Below are positions 12,509 through 23,396 of a stretch of DNA of 64,000 nt, one piece after another. How positions within the stretch are numbered: the first letter of the stretch is position 1; every line of letters begins with the position of its first letter. The translations under genes and the position numbers were made by a program. Source of the stretch: Hydractinia symbiolongicarpus (taxonomy: Eukaryota > Cnidaria > Hydrozoa > Anthoathecata > Hydractiniidae); contig NC_079881.1 in the NCBI RefSeq assembly GCF_029227915.1, positions 21,055,501 to 21,119,500 on the forward strand, in the 5' to 3' direction. Below the pieces are notes generated by a model. The model saw only the letters and a list, made by a program, of their open reading frames with translations, did no database searches and had not been told where the DNA came from.

Positions 12509-13856
12509 ATGATGGAGATAAGGCCAGTATTAAGAGTTGTAGCGTTAATGTCACTTCTTTTATATATGTACGTGCTAACATTGTTTACCTTTCAACAGAC
12601 ATCGTATGAACATTTTACTTCGGAGATACGAGAAGAGCTGTTACAATTGGAAAACCGTTCTAAGTATGTTCAAAGTCACTACAATATCCGAAAAGTGAAA
12701 GTAGAGGAAGATAAAGACGCGCTGACAGAGTTGTTATCTGTTCCGTTTATCTTGGATCCAAAATTGAGAACAATTCAATATGTTCATGATATGGTTTATG
12801 AAACGTTAGATCAGCTTCAAAATGAAGAAAACTGTGAAGAAAAGAAAATAATTCGATGCACATACTCTGGTGATGGTGATTTTGCATCTATAATGAAAAA
12901 ATATGCGATATGTTTACAGATTGCATTTGCGACGAAACGTATGTATTTCATTGATTATGAACCCAAATACAATAATTTAGGCTGGTTTACTGAACTTGAA
13001 TCGACGAAATGCAGATTCTTGAAACACAAGCTTTCATCTATTGAAAATAAATGCAATTTTAACGACGCAAGATGCAAAGAGTCCGTCTTACAAGTAAACA
13101 ATTCATATAAACTATTACAACTAACAGATTTTAAAAATTTATCCAGTTCAAGATACATACATGGTATGATGTCAAAGAAAATGGAAGAGGATTTGAGAGA
13201 GTCAGGTGTTAAAAATCCAATCCTTTGGTTCACATCCCAGTTCTACGGTTACATGTTAAGACCAAGTAAAGTTTTTAAAAAGAGATTTAATTATCTGATG
13301 AGATTCGTTAACATTCAAAAACCAGCAGTTGGGTTTGCAGTACAAGGTAGTAACAAAACTCTTTTTTATATTCTGGTCAATTTAGGAATGTCTTTATTTA
13401 GTTTTTACAGAAAAAATTAAAATTCGTTTGAGATTAAATTTATGGAAGGAAATTCAGGACTCGACGTTTACTTCATTTAACCAATTTATTTATTTTTTAC
13501 TAGAAGGGGATGTATCTACGCAGGTAGCAGCGTTGAAAGTACAAACATCATTATTGACAACCGCAAGGGATATCTATGTGGCTGGTAAAAAAAAGGTGTT
13601 CATTGAAAGACTGTTGAACCAAAATGAAACCCGTTTTCATGTTAAAAGAATACCGGAGCTTAAGTTGTACAGTATTGAGGAGTACCGTGATAATACAGAC
13701 ACAAAAAGCATGAGAGCTTTGGTAGATTTATATTTTTTGCTGCAGTGTGATCAAATCATATTATCATCACAGACGAGTTTTGGAAAGCTAGTACTAGCGC
13801 TGAAAAGAGCGGTTTATCCTTACGACACAAACCACGTAATCGATCTTGCAATATAA
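12509..13856 (+). CDS. FUT8-like (GT23-type) glycosyltransferase homologue, copy 2
   Basis: Same two-frame structure and same length as the copy at 6524-7871, including the same candidate 64-base intron and the same VQGSNK in place of VRRTDK. By eye there are about ten base differences over 1,348 bases, giving six residue changes: F15L and D57H in the first frame, then S to L, K to E, I to F and H to D in the second. Identity drops sharply within about 60 bases on both sides. Shared intron placement and shared loss of the basic motif show that both features predate the duplication or were spread by gene conversion. Either both copies make a divergent protein, or both descend from an already altered gene. 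Confidence 0.58.
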
Positions 13857-14070
13857 AACTACTTTAACTATCTATATGTTTTATGTACTAGTATAAAAAG
13901 GCAAGTGTGGAGGAGAGTGAGGGGAAGATTTAATTTATTGCACGAATTAACTGTAACTTATTTGTAAAAGTTAACTTCAATTTATTTATTTTAAAATGTG
14001 ACTTACATTCCAAAAGTGACAGACAGATCAAAATTGATTTCAAAGTAAGCAAATAGCGAAAAAATAGCGA

Positions 14071-14505
14071 AATTGCGTACATAACATTCTTATCTAGTTT
14101 TTTACGTCACTACTTCAATTTTCGACTTCACTTTGAACTTATCAAATTATGATTTCATCCCAATTATCCTGATTATGATGATATACCTTTAGAGAATAAC
14201 TCTGAGGTGATAATTGCGTACGTAACATTCTTATCTAGTTGCTTACGCCACCACTTGAATTTTCGGCATTACTTTGAACTTATCAAATTATGATTTCTTC
14301 TCAATTATCCTGATTAGGATGATGTACCTTTAGAGAATAACTCTGAGGTGTTTAATTTCGCACATAACATTCTTATCTAGTTGTTTACGCCACCACTTGA
14401 ATTTTCTGGCATCACTTTGAACTTATCAAATTAAGATTTCTTTCCATTTATACACTTGTGTTATTTTCTAAAGGTATATCATCCTAATCAGAATAACTAA
14501 TAATG
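14071..14505. repeat. Tandem ~141-bp repeat, three units
   Basis: Units begin near 14071, 14212 and 14354 at the AATTGCGTAC / AATTTCGCAC start, each running through CTTATCTAG, TTGAATTTTC, CTTATCAAATTA and CCTTTAGAGAATAAC. An inverted piece of the same unit (TTCTAAAGGTATATCATCC) closes the array at about 14465-14500. The paralogous flank at 9190-9360 has one unit, so the array expanded after duplication. Confidence 0.7.
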
Positions 14506-14794
14506 CAACCATAACAAAAAATAACAAAATAAAAGTTGTTCATATTATTTTAATCCAGTGCTCGCTGTCCTTTTTATTTTTTTATACTGCATTTCACTTG
14601 TCTCGCTACAGCGGTTACCATTTTTCGTGACAAACAGACGTATATGGGTATTATTATACACAAAAAAAAATTCACGGGTTTGGCCGTCCTTTATATTTAC
14701 CGGTCGCAACAAAATGGATGAAAATATATATTGCATTTGATATTCGTGTTTCCGCAACATCATTTTCTAACTCAGCGTGGGGTCCGTGCAGAGC

Positions 14795-15242
<448 letters not shown>

Positions 15243-15420
15243 TATTTCCGGGAGGGGCCATGGCGTAGATGGAGAGTCCTAGAGTATTTAATGCTCATTT
15301 TGAGCTACGCAGACCCAATTAGAGCCCGCACTCTACTAGACAACTCCCGGCAACATCCAACGGCCCACACAGTGTGCCATCTTCCCAATTTCAGACAGAG
15401 TACGAGAGCTATAACCACTA
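15243..15420 (-). mobile_element. SINE-like unit ending in (CTAT)n
   Basis: Read on the minus strand, a head AGTGGTTATAGCTCTCGTACT resembles a tRNA-type A box, followed by ~150 bases of higher G+C and then a (CTAT)n tail formed by the adjacent microsatellite. Head, body and simple-repeat tail are the layout of a tRNA-derived SINE. No clear B box was found. Confidence 0.4.
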
Positions 15421-15742
15421 ATCTAAAGTGTTGTACTAGTTATTAAAAGTGTGGCGTTAGTAGAAAATGCTCAGCAAAATAGATGACTTGCCAATGTTTA
15501 CAAAATTTAAAACGTTTGAGGTTTTTTCGCACATGCACAAACATTTCTGAAAAAAATATTCGCTTAAAATTAGTAAAAATTTTTTAAGAAGAATTAGAAG
15601 AATGCATTTACAATTTAATTCCAGTTTCACTTGGATCTTATACTACTCAAAAATCTTCATTACCAGCCATTTTACTTCTTGTGATTTCTTCTCAAAATAA
15701 AATCAAAACATTTACGACATGCGGAAAGTGGTCTATATAAGG

Positions 15743-15949
15743 TATATGTGTTGTAACCCAATTGCGAGTTTGATCCAAGTAGGCAAAATGATGTACTTGG
15801 GTTAAACTATGTCTTAAATGCCTACTTGGTTCGTACGGCGAATTATTTTTTTGCAAGTTGTGTCGCAGACCTCGTTTTGTTGTAACAATATGGCGAAAAT
15901 GGAGGCGCTTAAATTGGTTCAATATCTTATTTGGGTTACAACATATATA
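15743..15949. mobile_element. Short inverted-repeat element with inner hairpin
   Basis: Outer arms of 19 bases (15743-15761 and 15931-15949, TATATGTGTTGTAACCCAA with one mismatch) enclose an inner perfect 11-bp hairpin CCAAGTAGGCA at 15775-15785 and 15819-15829. No coding potential; probably a MITE. Confidence 0.55.
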
Positions 15950-16619
15950 TATTTATTCTTTTTCAAATTTGAACATGAAATTAAAGCACAAATAATTATT
16001 TTATAATTTAATTCCTCTTACAGAAGTGGTTGTGCCATTATTTGAATTTTTTTAAATTAAAATTTAAAAGAACAGAACTTTAATGAAAAAGTACAAAAAA
16101 AATAAAAATTAGAAAATCTCAGCATACAGTTGAATTGTGGCAAGACAGCTAATATTTTTGTCTTATGATTTTTGGATATAGGCATTTTTCCTTAAACATT
16201 TGTATCTCATGGTAAGAGCAACCATGGCATGATCTATGCTGTTCTGGGGTTAAAAATACGGTATTTTATTTTTTGAAGAAATAACCGATCAAAAGTGTAA
16301 ACAAACCAGAAAAGTAAATATAAAATTGTCCACGAGTCAAATTCAAAGTATAATTAATGTTGTAGATATAGGTGTGTATAGATATAATCACCTGCTTCAT
16401 TAATTAAATATATTATGATCCAGAGCTGAGGGAGAGTTTATTAATCCATAGGGATAAACCAGTTTTGAATAGAAATATTGCATCTGTTCAATTATTCATA
16501 TTTGTTGATCAATATATCGTATAATAATTGTATCGTTCGATCGTAATGTATTTAAAATAGTGTTTTACGAAATAGTGTTTGTAAAATGACTTGATAATGG
16601 CCGTACACGGCCATGTCGT
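15950..16619. other. No gene seen
   Basis: A/T-rich DNA between the inverted-repeat element and the LINE relic. No coding frame, repeat or RNA gene recognised. Confidence 0.35.
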
Positions 16620-17490
16620 CTAAATAAACGACCATCCTTATGTATATCCTCGTCAGAACTCAATTTTCATTAATTTTGTAAAAATTCATGGTGCTGACAC
16701 TAGTCCAAAATATATGGCTAGAACTTGTACAGATTACCTTACCATAAAAAGCGCAATAGTATGATCTTCGTGTCTGTTTTCTAAGGCTTTAGCTAAGTAG
16801 AAAGTGAACTCATTCGCTGACATACAAGCACCTTGAGGTGGTCCTGTGTCTGTTTTAAAGAATGTAGTGGTATGATTTCCAAATTTTACTGCTAAATCCA
16901 CTTGGATAAGTTTATAGACAAGAATTGAAAGCTTTACTCATATCATGCATGACTATGTGAACACTTTCGGATTACGATGTAATTGTTCGATCTACCACTA
17001 GTTTAGCTGCAAAGACATGTTCAGTTGTACTTCTGCGTTTACGATGTTATCATCAAGTTTGATCCCAATTCTCTCGATTAAACATATGGCAAGTATGTTT
17101 CGTATGCTTGAAAGAAGGATGATAGGTCTCAAATTTTGAGGTAGACCTTTCGGTTTACTAGGTTTTTATAATGCACATAATATACCTTGCACAATTTTTT
17201 TTGAGTTCATCACCTGTTTCAGCCGTTTTATTATAACTTAAAGCAATGCGTTGATGTGTTTTATCAGGTGCGTATTTTAGTAGCTCGACTGTTATTTCGT
17301 CACATCCTGGAGTTTTATTACTTTTCATTTTATTTGTAGCCTTCCTTATTTCTTCTGTTGTGAAAGGAATTATCATTTTCGCCGGCCTAATAATTGGAAG
17401 CGGTTGGGTATTTTTATAGAACTGATATTTGAAATACTTTGATATAATTTCTGCTTGTTGCTTTTCATTGGCGGTTAGCCCTGATTCCAT
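16620..17490 (-). pseudogene. Decayed LINE reverse transcriptase
   Basis: Read on the minus strand, fragments in shifting frames follow the order of a non-LTR reverse transcriptase: NKMKSNKTPGCDEITVELLK (17490 downward), then NLRPIILLSSIRNILAICLI, then HDMSKAF, then TGPPQGACMSANEFTFYLA near 16830. These correspond to the RT blocks around motifs 1 to 4. The F/YxDD block was not found and several stops and frameshifts separate the pieces. It is a dead, 5'- and 3'-truncated copy. Confidence 0.75.
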
Positions 17491-18661
17491 CTAAATGGGT
17501 AAGGTTTGTTTTGGTGTTAGTTTTTAAAGTTCTCTAACTGCTTCAGAAATTTTTCTAGAGTCATTTGGTGTATTCTCTAGATCTTTCAGGGTTGACTAAC
17601 TTTTCCTTTTGTATATATTTTATGATGTTATGTATTTTCGTCAGTATTTCATTTTTTTCTTTTCGTTATGCCTTACTTTGATGTTATCATTTGCGGAGTT
17701 TCGATCTATGCGAAAATTGAAGACCCAGTTTGCATAAATAATCTCATTTGCATAATATATCTTTTAGAAGTCTCCCTATTTTGAAATGCTGATAAGGAGT
17801 TTAAGTTTTTTGAGGACGCGACAGAACGTTTTCAACCATCCATTTTGCCCATTAAAAATAGTTCACTAAAGAACTGTTGAGAATGTGAGTTTACAGTACA
17901 AACTGCCTCTTTCCCTGTCCTTTCTTGTACGCTTTTAAGGTTTTAAGTTTTTTACATCCGGATAGGATCTAAAAGGTTCCATCCCGATGAAAGGGGACAA
18001 AATTGGAAAATAAATGAGATCTTAAAGCCTTTAATGACAGGCTATATTTCCCAGTCCTTAAAAATGTTTGAGGCTGCCTATTAAGGATACACTTGGTATT
18101 TCTCCCTGAAACACACTCTTTACATCTGGATAAACCATGGATGAACATAACAATTACTGTTGGAAAGTTATCTTAACTGTTGCAAATATTAACCCCATAC
18201 CCGAATTCATATGTTTATATGGTGAGAAATAATCACTCGACAAAGCTGTGTCTGGAAATTTTTCAATGGTGTTTTGAATCTTCGAATTCCAAAGACCTAT
18301 TCAATCTAATTTAAGCCTTTTTTCTAAAAAAGAATCATTTCGTGTTATCCGGAAGATACTTCTGCTCGCACGATTCCTCTTTTGGTTTCGAACAGTAAGT
18401 GTATGGTCCCTGTAAGTAAGTGTAGCCAGTGTTTTTTTTTGAGACCCTCATGTAACACTTCGCAGACAAAACAAGTAACATGTGTGTGAAAATATATTAC
18501 CAAATGACTAAGATTTTAAAGGGAAAAAATATAGCTGTACGACACGAAACAAGACATACAAAAAGTTTACAACACATTCGACAACTACTTTCATTCATCA
18601 CTTTGAGCATTGAGGCAGCAGAAAGATCTCTAGCTTCGTACCTTGGTCAAATTACTGGTTA
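17491..18661. other. No gene seen
   Basis: Sequence beyond the LINE relic. No convincing coding exon or element boundary was recognised; it may contain further decayed LINE sequence. Confidence 0.3.
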
Positions 18662-18715
18662 GGAATGAAACCTACAACCTTGACGTTCTACCAACTGAGC
18701 TTTCAGTGAGGCCCA
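18662..18715 (-). mobile_element. tRNA-like SINE head
   Basis: On the minus strand AGCTCAGTTGGTAGAACG is a clear tRNA D-arm/A-box and GGTTTCATTCC, about 20 bases on, resembles a T-arm/B-box. The acceptor stem and anticodon arm do not fold cleanly as a functional tRNA, so a tRNA-derived SINE or tRNA pseudogene is the better reading. Confidence 0.5.
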
Positions 18716-18893
18716 AGACAGTAAGCTGCCAGATCAACTGCTTTTTGTGCTCATTCAGACTAATGAGAGTGGTCTTCTGAACATTACAAACAAAAAGTAC
18801 AACCACGATTGCTTCCCTTTAAGTATACAAAAGTATACAATATATGTGAAATGTTTTAAACTGGGAGGTATCCAAAGGGACAGCATCTTCCTG

Positions 18894-19039
18894 TTATGTC
18901 TGCGATGTTGTACAGGTTACATCTAACAAAGCAACACGTTTTGCAAGCTTTCTTTCAATGCTGTCGGTGTGAACTCCAAACTCCCTTCAACTGTGTTCAA
19001 TTTAGTAACGGATTTTTGAAGGAAATTGCGGACAGTAGC
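18894..19039 (-). pseudogene. Degenerate coding fragment
   Basis: After an acceptor (TTTTTTTAG, 19040) the minus strand reads ATVRNFLQKSVTKLNTVEGS. With a one-base frame change it then reads GVHTDSIERKLAKRVALLDV up to a TAA at 18894-18896. The join across the shift looks like one continuous protein. The family is not recognised. Confidence 0.3.
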
Positions 19040-20328
19040 CTAAAAAAAGAATAAAAACGTAAAATATAAAATTAAAATGAATTTGTCCTCTTCCCAGGCT
19101 ATTTGTAACTTTAGCCTTAAAGAAAAGCAAGTTATAAAGTTTTGTTTTACGAAAAAAAGTTGTTACGGTGACGCTATGTTTATTTATCTCCGCAATAAAA
19201 GTTAGAGAAATTGAAATTATTAACTTGCTTTCATGTTACATTAGCTTTAATACACGAAATTTCATCTTTTCTCCTCATACCGTTTTTCTCTTTACCACTG
19301 CGAACCAATTTAACCCTGTTTGGTCCGGGGTTTTTCGAACACACTATGACGGGGGGCGGAATCCGCCCCCCACCCTCAATAACTTTACATAGGCTTGTTT
19401 AAATTGAATCAAATTTGCCACACTATAGCACGTCATAAAAGGAACAAAATAGCAGCAATAAATCTTTGCTTGCGTCAGCACAATTACTGTGACGTTATCA
19501 GAAGCTTGAAATTTGTTAAAGTTGCCACTATCTGCTTAAAATTTAATTACTTTTGTTCCAGAGCGAATTTTATCATATTGTTTAAAGTTTCTGAAAGCTA
19601 AATAAAAGTTATTTAACTTAATTCCCGGTTTTTACATGAATTGCATAAAAAATTGCCAAAAATTTCCCGAAAATCCGTTTTTTCCAATCTTCGGGTAAAA
19701 TCCGACAAAATCGGTAAATCGGATTAATCACGTGTCCAAATTATGCAAAATGATTCTTCTTAATAAAAAAGTTGTGTTGCAAGTTATAAGTTCCAAGAAT
19801 AATCCTAACAGGAGTTATTAAATTTTTCCCATTATAAGGATTTCATAGAGATTTTTAGGGGTAGTTTCCAGTAATAGCCAATATCAACCTCGTCCCCAGG
19901 ACTATTTGCTTCTCAACGGCGCTGCGCTTTCTGATAGTTCTAGCGAAATAGCCCTGGACCAGGCTGGTCACCGTATCGCATCTGATTGGCCCACGGCGTT
20001 ACCCTAATTATGCAACGCTTTTAGCTGGCGTCAGCAAAAATCCTAAAAGTGATACATAAACAAATATGGCACCGGAAGATATGGCGTCGTTGTTGTTGTT
20101 GGTTTTAAATCCTTAAAAAGCATTATTTTTCCTTTTTAATCTCATTTCCTCCACCTTTTTTTAAAGATGTCTTAGCTAAAGTAAGAATTTCTTTCAAATA
20201 TACGATATTTTTTGTTAAAAAGTAGTCGGTGTTGTTGCTAGCCAGCTAGGTAATGCATTCATAAATATGGCTCGAGAGAGAAGTGAAGTGTTGCAGGTGC
20301 TCTTCTTGTTAATCTCTCGTTGCAGAAG
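19040..20328. other. Spacer with repeats, no gene seen
   Basis: Contains a near-perfect G/C palindrome at 19351-19371 (GGGGGGCGGA and its complement around one base), a CCTCGTCCCCAGGAC tract near 19890 like those at 40.8-41.1 kb, and a GCTGGCGTCAGC palindrome at 20024-20035. A possible untranslated leader precedes the next gene. Confidence 0.35.
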
Positions 20329-23286
20329 ATGTTGCCATCTACGCCTAAAAAAGTTTATAAAGGTGGCAAAGGAGTGTGTCGAATTTGTGCTGAAGAAACA
20401 TCAGCACATCACTTGACCAGAATTTTTTCAAAAAGTGGAAAGGAAAAATCCTTACATCACAAAATATTCAGAACATGTGGATTAAACGTTTCCGAGTTTG
20501 AACTATTGCCTACAACAATTTGTTCAAAGTGTGACAGGTTTATCAATAAAATGTTTGACTTCCAGAATAATGTACAACAACAACAAATCCATTTACAACA
20601 GCAAACAACAGTAAAAAGATGTGCAGCTTTTTCACCAAACCAGCAGTCAAAACCAAAAAAAATCAACATTAAAAATAAAAATTATCCTGTCCAAAAAAAC
20701 TGTTTCCAGTCAAAAAAATCTCTAAAATTTACGCCTTTACTAAACATAACAAATGAAACAGACATAAAGTCAAACACAAAAATACTTCCTAAAGAACTTG
20801 GCAAAACAAAACAACCTCAAAACGACTTCATTACTGAAGATCAAGAAAAGAAAATTATTACTGCATTACAAACAAGGACAATTGATATTATCATAACTAC
20901 CATAAAAAATAATTGCCCTAAATTAATTGATGCCATTAAGCAACTTGCTACAGATGAAATAAGCACTGCATGCAAAAACTTATGCAAGAAAAGTGGTGGC
21001 TCTGTCTTGTTTGAAAAGAATTGTGACGAAATGATGTTTTTTAAAGAAAGCAATTTATGGTCAGAAGTCACACAATATAATCCATTTTTAATAGACATAT
21101 TGACGGCTGTAGCAGGCAGAAAACATATTGAGCATGATCTACAGATAAAATTGTGTTTTATTTACTCAATTTTAATGCAGCACAGATGGCATGAATTGTC
21201 CTTAATGCAAAGAATAAATACAGTACTTGTTATTGAAGGTGGCTGCAGCAAACAGGTAAAAAATACATGTTTATTGATTAAATAACATAAGTCGTACAAA
21301 TCTTAAAAATCAGTTAAAAAATGTGACAAACAATACAAAAAAATTTCACACCATGGTTAACTTCCTCTCAAATAAACATCCGTTGGTTAGTTATAAAAAT
21401 TGTTAAATAGTTGTTTAATAAAATTATTATGCTTTATATTCTATATTTTTATTGCAAATTTGTTTTAGTTACAAAAAAGACTCAACAAAGTTGGCTATTG
21501 TTTATCTCCTTCATCAAGGGATACGTTGTTGAAATTAATTGGAGGTAATTTTATGTCAAGTGCAGTACAGATTGTCAAAAGTGGTTTTACGCTACGTGGA
21601 ACGACTGACAACTGGGATTTGAAAGTTTTAGTTAATTTGAGAAAATCAATCAACAATGAAGACCTTCATCTTCTTGCTTCAAATCTTATAGAAAACAGAA
21701 TCACATTCAACCACCTCCCTAATGACCACCCCAAGGAAAATTTAAGAACAATTTCCCGTTGTAGGTTCATTCCAAGTAGAGAAGAATGGGAAGAATATAC
21801 AAAAACATCGGCAATAATCGTTGGAAGGATAATGGCAGATTTTTTTACACAATTTAAATTTTTCAAGAAAGTGTTACCAGAACATATTAATCATGAATAC
21901 AGTGAAGAAATGAAGAAAAAATCAAAAATTATTAGCATGCCAATCATCAATGCTAATAAAAATAACTATCAAGATTGTGTTGTTGCCCTGAGGACATTTG
22001 AATGTTGGATAGCTGAAATATATCATAAAGCAGGTTTGCTTCAAGATAAGCCTGATGTGGATGATACAATCCACATTCCAGAAGGTCCTGCAATGCCTGG
22101 ACAAACCTATGGTCATGTCGTTCATACAGAGAATGATCCAATGAGGGATATGAAGATTCCCTTCTCTGGAGATCAGCTAACTCGTGTCCGTTTTGCCGGA
22201 GCCAAAGATTTGATATCTGGTGCACACACACCGACTGATCGATTAGAGCACTGTGGCCCATTTAAACCAGTAATGTGGCATACAAAGGCTTCATTGCTCC
22301 AATATTGTTATGGTGTTTTATTTTCAAATGAATCGACAAATGAACGGGGAACATTAAAATTTTTCAAGGAGAAATATAATCGAAAAGATGCAACCCCTGC
22401 TAAAGTATTGAATTCATACGAAAGCAGTGAGGAGTTATTTTTAAGTGTCGGCACGTCATACATAGTCGTTGCAGCAATGAAGTTTTTTGGCATGAAAACC
22501 ATGACAGATAAACCTACAAAGCATGAATTTCCAAAAAATATTTCACATGCAAGTAATGATAAAAAAGAAGGGTATTTCACACAAGTTACTCAACTTTTTA
22601 TTCAGGAATACATATTACAAAAACATCAAAATATTCCAGATGATGAGGACTATTTGAAAAACTATTCTCTTTGTATTTCATTTTTGACAGTCTTGGTTCT
22701 CCAATTAAAAGATGCAGCAAAAGAAGGTGATGGAGGAAGAAATTTAATAAATCAAAAAATTCTCCTTTCCGTTTTTAGATCACTGGGATCATATAGCAAA
22801 TATGTCATAGAGATGTTTGTCAGTATAGCCCAAATTGAAGCAATGCTTCCACCTAGACTATCAGAACAATTTAAATGGGGCTTCTTTGTTAATTGGAGGG
22901 GAGGAGCTGGCTGTAATATGGAAGAGGATTTGGCACAAGAGATCAGCAACAAATTGAGTAAAAACATTGTACAAAGGATGGGTCCAAATAAAACCCTAGA
23001 ATCAATCAGTAAGGTATGCAAAGCTGTCAATGGTATAAAGCAGATTGTTGAAAATTATGATCATCTGTTAGGATTCCACAATGTTTCAACACAACATACA
23101 ACTTGAGATTTGTTGAGTGACGAGAAGGAAATGGTTGAAGATCTGTTAGCAATAAAACCTTTCGATCATATTACAGGACGGTTTCACTATTCATTCCAAA
23201 ATGTAAAAAGATCTCCATTGAGATATTTAAACGTGGTTGAACATCATGCATGGCTTGAAAAACATAAATCACAACTAGCAATTTAA
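20329..23286 (+). pseudogene. ZAD-type zinc finger fused to DUF6589, one premature stop
   Basis: Exon 1 is 20329-21255 (first ATG 20329) and exon 2 starts at 21469; the 213-base intron has GTAAAA and TTTTAG ends and joins in frame (GGCSKQ|LQKRL). Residues 17-71 hold C-x2-C...C-x2-C (VCRIC, TICSKC), like the ZAD or similar N-terminal zinc-binding domains of DNA-binding proteins. A lysine- and glutamine-rich linker follows. Exon 2 carries the DUF6589 signature: TDNWDLKVLV, PFSGDQLTRVRFAGAKDL, PTDRLEHC and MWHTKASLLQYCYG. The aspartates in NWD and GDQ could be catalytic residues of an RNase H-type transposase; this is inference. The frame is broken by TGA at 23104-23106, then runs on in the same frame for 59 codons to TAA at 23284-23286. 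A CGA-to-TGA change would explain it. Without the stop the protein would be about 914 residues. Confidence 0.75.
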
Positions 23287-23396
23287 AAATATATAATGAA
23301 TGATTAGGTAATATTTTCTGTCAAATTTTCAAAAGCTTTTATATATATGTGTTTATTTATGTATATATAATGTAAATATGTAATATTTGGTTTTAA

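Noticed and set aside
18662-18715. Functional tRNA gene on the minus strand
   Set aside because: The A and B boxes are recognisable, but acceptor and anticodon stems do not pair well.
21922-22580. Minus-strand frames of 67-102 codons across the DUF6589 exon
   Set aside because: They are shadows of the plus-strand coding frame.
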